In this document: positions 59,401 to 64,000 of the stretch, in pieces
Layout of the letters: each line of letters opens with the position of its first letter
How positions within the stretch are numbered: position 1 is the first letter of the stretch
Assembly (NCBI GenBank): GCA_024305405.1
Contig: JAKNDB010000079.1
Location: forward strand, 1,422,001 to 1,486,000
Direction of reading: 5' to 3'
DNA: 64,000 nucleotides
DNA from: Dirofilaria immitis
Taxonomy: Eukaryota; Nematoda; Chromadorea; Rhabditida; Onchocercidae
Notes under the pieces: model-generated
What the model was told of the DNA's origin: nothing
Seen by the model: only the letters and a program-made list of their open reading frames with translations
Databases searched by the model: none
Program-made: the position numbers and the translations under genes

Positions 59401-62400
59401 GTGTGCGCTTCATACAGCGTCATATTAATACCGTAAGAGACGTAAGTTTATTATTTTTGCCTTTAATTTATATTAATCTTCTTTTTAATACTATATGGAT
59501 TATTTTAGAATGAACAAAGGATTTATTACGTGGGAAATTTTGAAAGTAATTAGTTGATTAAATGAAAATTAAACTGAGAAAAAATGACTTAAAGAATTTA
59601 ATTAAAATTCAGGCAATATTGCCATTATATAAAAGTGAATATATTATTTTTTCTTCTTAATTTTGTTTATTATAATTAAAAATGCTGATGTAAATGATTA
59701 ACATTAATCAAAAGATTGTATTTATAAGGATGAAATACATACTGAAATGTTTTTCAAGGGATTATATTTTCGTCATTTTTATATTTACTGATCTTAAATT
59801 AATCAAAATGATGCAATAGTAACAAGCAGAATTGATTTTAGTTAAATAAATTGAATTAGATTATTTATAGCTTTTCGATGAATTTGATATTATCGTGAAT
59901 TGTGCAGGATTAAACGGCGGTAAGGTAGCGGGTGATGGTGATGATAAGAATATGTTTCCGATACGAGGCATTATATTTGAAGTAAAATTTTAATCATTCT
60001 TTCAAGGAAAATAATTCTCTGGTATTTTGCTCAAATTATTGTGATATAATGAAGCGAAATGCTATGGTTATATATAAATTAATAGTATGAATTAATCGAA
60101 AATGATTTTTTAGTTCATTTTGTAGAAAGTTCAGTGATTTTGATCACGTAGCTTTTAATTAGCCTGACATGAGGTGATATTTTTTTCCTTTAAAATTATA
60201 CCTCAATGCACTTTCTCATTGAAATATTATCATTTTCATGTTAGCTTTTAGTTTTAAGGCTAAATTTTGATAAAAGAATAAAAAGTTTATGCGATATTTT
60301 TATTCATATAACAATATATTGCACTATCGCTGCTTTTTTAAAAGAAAAATCAATTCCATAATAGAATGATTTAAATTTATAGTGGGTCTTGTTTAATCGT
60401 GACAAAAGTTGAGGTTCCTTCTGCCTTTCAGTGGTAGCACTTCAAACTTGAGTAATTAAATCTTTACTACGGTAAATTGGACGCAGCGATAACAATATCA
60501 ATAATACAAATTCAATGATATCAGTAGGACAACTTTAATGAGCTATCATAACACAAAGGAAAAAGGAGACAAAATAATATCCTATCCAATCTATCTCGTT
60601 GAATCTTTTTAAGCACATCTTTTTAAAAATGGCTTTGATGCTTAGGACCTTCTTCTTCCGCATAGATGGTGGATCCTGGTATTTTGCGACTACAGTAGCG
60701 TTTTTGTTAATATATGTAAAATGGAGCTCTTGTTTTAGATTTCATAGACACAATAGGCGGACGACAATTTTACCTGACATTTTACATTAGCGCAGTAAAT
60801 CCACACATACAGAAATATTTGTTACTTGGAAAAAAAACAGAAATATTAAATCCAAAACAAAGGAATTACTAATTTGGTTTTTCTCGCTATTTCAGCGGCA
60901 AAAATATGTACGATATTTGATGAATTTAAGATTATTCCTTTTTCTCCTAGTTTATTTGTTATTTGGACTTTTTATTTTTATTGCATCTAAATAATTTTAT
61001 ATTGTAGAAATTTGTACTATTATTTCAGGTTAATGCAACATGGCATAAGCATTTTTATATAAAGGATTTGAAACATTTTCTATACCGACGTTAGTTTTCA
61101 TTTTTTATTTGTTCTTTATCATTTATGTGTTTGTTCGATTATCATATCGTATCATGTCCTAGTTGTTATACTTCCTGTGTATCATTCGTTCTGTGTTTTC
61201 AGTACGAATAAAGTATTCATTGGATCTGTAAAACAAGCTGGTAGATATGATCTTGAAATTACACCAGCTGATCGGATTGATATTCTTAATCGTTACTATC
61301 GACTGCAGCCAGCAATCAGAGTAAGTCTGGGATATCTATCAAAATCAGTCAAATATTTTATCGAGATTTTAATAGAATTTGACGAAATATTAATTAGTTC
61401 CTTAAGTTCCTTACGAAAAAAAAATGGGATAATTTTTCCATTCCTTTTTTCGTTTAAGTAATATTTGTAGAATTATTGAATTATATTCTTGCCATTTTTG
61501 CTTGATTTTTTTATCAATCATTCTTTTAAAAAAGGATAATATGAGTTTTAGAGAAAAAAATTTTTTAGACAGATTGAAATCTTATGGTATCTTATCCATT
61601 GTAGAAGTTTGACTGAGATTCTGCTCTACTTCTCCTTCCCTCCCTTTCTCTCTTGTTTATTTTATTTTCTCTAATAAAGGAAAATATTACTAAGTTCAGT
61701 TAATTTAAGTTAAACTATTACATTAATGATTATAGCAAGAAGGATAATGCTACGCTGATTAGCTCTACTGATCTAAAATTATCGATTCATTCATTTCAAT
61801 TCCGAATTTGCAAATGATGAAATTAATTGGCAAGAAGTGACAGATAAGTATCATTTTATAGGGTGCAGCTATTCTAGACGAATGGTCAGGTTTAAGACCG
61901 GGTCGAAAGGAGGTGTTCGATTGGAAATGACAACGATACGATTATTGACTTCAAAAATAAGCGGAACTGGTAGTGAGAAAATAGTTAAGGTTCGTTGAAT
62001 CATTAAAATCAAAAAAAAATCAATTTTTTTAAAATGAGAGATAATGCATAAATTGAAGTAGAAATTTTTGAATTCATTATAATCGGCGCATAAGCCCATA
62101 TTTCGATAGCATTCGTTCTTTTTTGTTTCGATGACGTATGATATGACATTATTATCTTGCATAACATTGCCGACTTATATCAAAATCTTGCATAAAAATT
62201 GCAATTTAGTATTAATCAAAAATAGTCGTGATAACACTATCAGTTAATGATAATCGCTCATCAATATCTTGTACAAATACCGTTGTTTAATAATTAATCA
62301 AAAACGATTTTATTAATTTGCAAGATTGAATTATTGCTTAAATTAATTATTTTGTTTTAAATATATCGGATTTTTGTGTCCGAAGAATTAATCACTTATT

Positions 62401-62562
62401 TTGGAAATTCCGAATTAATATATTTTTTGGAAATTTTATTCTTTTCAGATAGTACACAATTATGGTCATGGTGGACATGGTTTAACTTTAAGTTGGGGTT
62501 GTGCTGAAACAGTTGCTGATCTTATCGTAGGCAAGCATAGTAGAAGTAATAGTCATGGATAG
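56431..62562 (+). CDS. ddo: D-amino-acid / D-aspartate oxidase with predicted signal peptide
   Basis: FAD flavoenzyme that deaminates D-amino acids to 2-oxo acids, NH3 and H2O2. Exons 56431-56467, 57764-57965, 58983-59109, 59229-59441, 59871-59981, 61029-61089, 61203-61320, 61862-61989, 62449-62562; about 370 aa. The first exon encodes MHLLILFIATFIALLVDG, a good secretory signal. The FAD-binding VAIIGEGTAGTSSALALM follows (GxGxxG). Later family motifs: FDIIVNCAGLNGG, FPIRGIIFEV, FIGSVKQAGRYDLEI, DEWSGLRPGR, GGVRLE and HNYGHGGHGLTLSWGCAE. The C-terminus (SRSNSHG) lacks the peroxisomal SKL-type signal. Together these suggest a secreted enzyme like some C. elegans D-aspartate oxidases. One-base losses at about 61076-61079 (T4) and 61909-61911 (GG) break the frame; with both restored the length is divisible by three. 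D-Asp versus D-Ala preference cannot be told here. Exon 1 is joined across a 1.3-kb intron and is less certain. Confidence 0.88.
56840..57735. repeat. diverged tandem array inside intron 1 of the D-amino-acid oxidase gene
   Basis: A recurring motif, roughly ATAGAYGATTAATTAATTA with a following AAAAATGAA and a T-rich tail, appears near 56990, 57136, 57323, 57437 and 57602. Units are about 115-190 bp and poorly conserved. A 26-bp piece with TACATCCAGATAATTAATCA is also duplicated directly at about 57257-57307. I see no transposon ORF or terminal inverted repeats. Confidence 0.45.
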
Positions 62563-63589
62563 GCATTATTAATCGATGATATTTGTACATTCCATATTGC
62601 TATTGTTATTATTGTTGTATTTTAATGAGATGTTTTATCTAATGAAAATGGTCAGTTTCAAGTAATAAAAGTTGAAATTTTTATGAAATCTTTTGGAAAA
62701 ATGAAATAATAGAGAAGAAAAGAAAAGAAAAAAGGAGTAGATTAATACAATTACAAATTCTTCTCAATACTTGTCTTCCTTTTGTACATGAAAATCATAT
62801 GTATGCATTAAAAAATAACTTAAAATGGTAGTTGAGATAAATAAAATAAAAAAATATCAAAAAGAGACAATCATTTAAAGGAATTAAAGAGTGATGAGGA
62901 AAGAAAAATTATAATGATGAAACGAATTTAATGAAGAGAATTTACAAAAATATGTTTAAAAAGAAATTTTATGATGAGCATATTTGAAAAATGTCATCTC
63001 TATATATTTTTCTTATGGTTTATTATATTTTATGACAATGATAAACTAATAATTTAAATGTAACAATATGTTTTGCATATTTCTCATTTGGCAAATGTTC
63101 GTTGGTGTGATATGTTAGAACTATTGGAAATACCAGATCAGCATTTGCTTCTAACGATAATAATTGACAAATTTTGCTACTAAAGTGATTAAAATTGTAA
63201 TTTTAATTATAATTTTCTTTTAAAAAAATTATTGATATCAACCAAAGATAAGTGCTATGTTTAAATTTTTATGATTTTTTTTCTTTGAGGAGGTTTTTAA
63301 AATTATATGTTATCATTAACTTGAAAAATATAACATCACACTATTATAGGTATTGCTATCATTATTATTACTACTGTTATTAACGTTATAATTGCCATTA
63401 CAATTTATTATTATTATCGTTATCATTTTAAGCTATAAAATATTATATTGCTGTTTTGATTTTTTTTCTACAGGAAATATTGAAACCTTTTGGATAATAT
63501 AAATATGATACGCTTGAATAATGAATGGAATATAATTAATCAGTTGTAAAATCGTCGATCATGAATAATATATGACAATTTTTGCAGCA
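62563..63589. other. intergenic region downstream of the D-amino-acid oxidase gene
   Basis: 1.0 kb of AT-rich DNA with no supported coding frame or RNA gene. It ends in a splice acceptor before the next start codon. Confidence 0.5.
63579..63587 (+). promoter_or_regulatory. probable spliced-leader acceptor of the last gene
   Basis: A T-rich tract ending TTTTTGCAG at 63587, 2 nt before an ATG. This is the same spacing as at TAF11. Confidence 0.4.
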
Positions 63590-63664
63590 ATGGATAGGGT
63601 GAATAATTCTTATGATTGTATTGAAACGACAAAATTGTCTCGACTGAAGGAAACGATTGATAAG
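63590..63664 (+). CDS. first exon of an unidentified gene leaving the window
   Basis: ATG at 63590 follows an SL-type acceptor by 2 nt and opens a 25-codon exon (MDRVNNSYDCIETTKLSRLK, continuing ETIDK) that ends at AAG|GTTTTA in phase 0. The charged, low-AT-bias peptide looks real, but it is too short to identify. The rest to 64,000 is probably intron, and I could not place a second exon. Confidence 0.35.
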
Positions 63665-64000
63665 GTTTTATTTTATTAAAATATTTTTGAAGAAAATTGC
63701 AAAAATCAATTTTTGATTTTAATACAAAGAGACTCAAATGTTCAAATACAAAATTCCGGATATTATCATTAAAATAGGAAAATGGGCCAATGATTTAATT
63801 AAAAGTGCTAAGAAATTTGCTTTGTTGGCTATTCCATTATTATAATTATCTCTTTGTTTGCTATGATATTTATCTTGAAGTTCAGTTAGATGTGAACATA
63901 TTTCGTCTTCCTAAAAGATTGATGGTTTGAATCTTGTTAATACTTTATCAAGCTTATTAATAAATTACTGGAAATTGTTAATGCTAATCTTTAATTACCT

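Overview
The window is eukaryotic and reads as a nematode, most likely a clade III (spirurid/filarial-type) worm. It is AT-rich, genes are split by many small GT-AG introns with TTTCAG-type acceptors, several start codons lie 0-4 nt after an isolated 3' splice site (trans-splice style), one gene pair has operon spacing, and a near-perfect copy of the nematode SL1 leader sits in the DNA. The order assignment is an inference; no rRNA, tRNA or mitochondrial sequence was found to confirm it.

Layout: (1) 1-8.7 kb: last exon of an unknown gene, then MRPL10 (+), DAP3/mRPS29 (-) and deoxyhypusine hydroxylase (-), three translation genes in a row. (2) 10.6-16.0 kb: a mut-7/EXD3-type DEDDy exonuclease (+). 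(3) 16.0-20.3 kb: non-coding DNA with an SL1-like sequence abutting an ATG. (4) 20.3-24.1 kb: TRMT61A and VPS25, both (-), 129 nt apart, a probable operon. (5) 25.8-33.7 kb: CARMIL/crml-1 (+), 22 exons, essentially complete. (6) 33.7-38.4 kb: repeat-bearing intergenic DNA, then an unrecognised gene piece at 38.4-38.9 kb. (7) 39.4-42.4 kb: an ornithine-decarboxylase homologue (+) that has lost its PLP lysine and other catalytic residues. (8) 43.8-48.8 kb: a two-domain nucleotide-sugar dehydratase/RHM homologue (-) whose two catalytic motifs are both degenerate. (9) 50.1-52.2 kb: TAF11 (+). (10) 56.4-62.6 kb: D-amino-acid/D-aspartate oxidase (+) with an apparent signal peptide. (11) 63.6 kb: first exon of a gene that leaves the window.

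A property that colours every gene model: exon phases that should agree often differ by exactly one base, and nearly every mismatch sits in a short homopolymer (AAA, TTT, GG and so on). About 17 such places occur in eight genes, and restoring one base each time gives a product of the length expected for its family. These look like sequencing or assembly indels, not pseudogenes, so the genes are annotated as intact and the suspect positions are listed. DOHH and the ODC-like gene need no correction.

The most interesting biology is the tail-to-tail pair of apparent pseudoenzymes (ODC-like and RHM-like), the genomic SL1 footprint, the likely secreted D-amino-acid oxidase, and the VPS25-TRMT61A operon in which the upstream stop codon lies inside the poly(A) signal.
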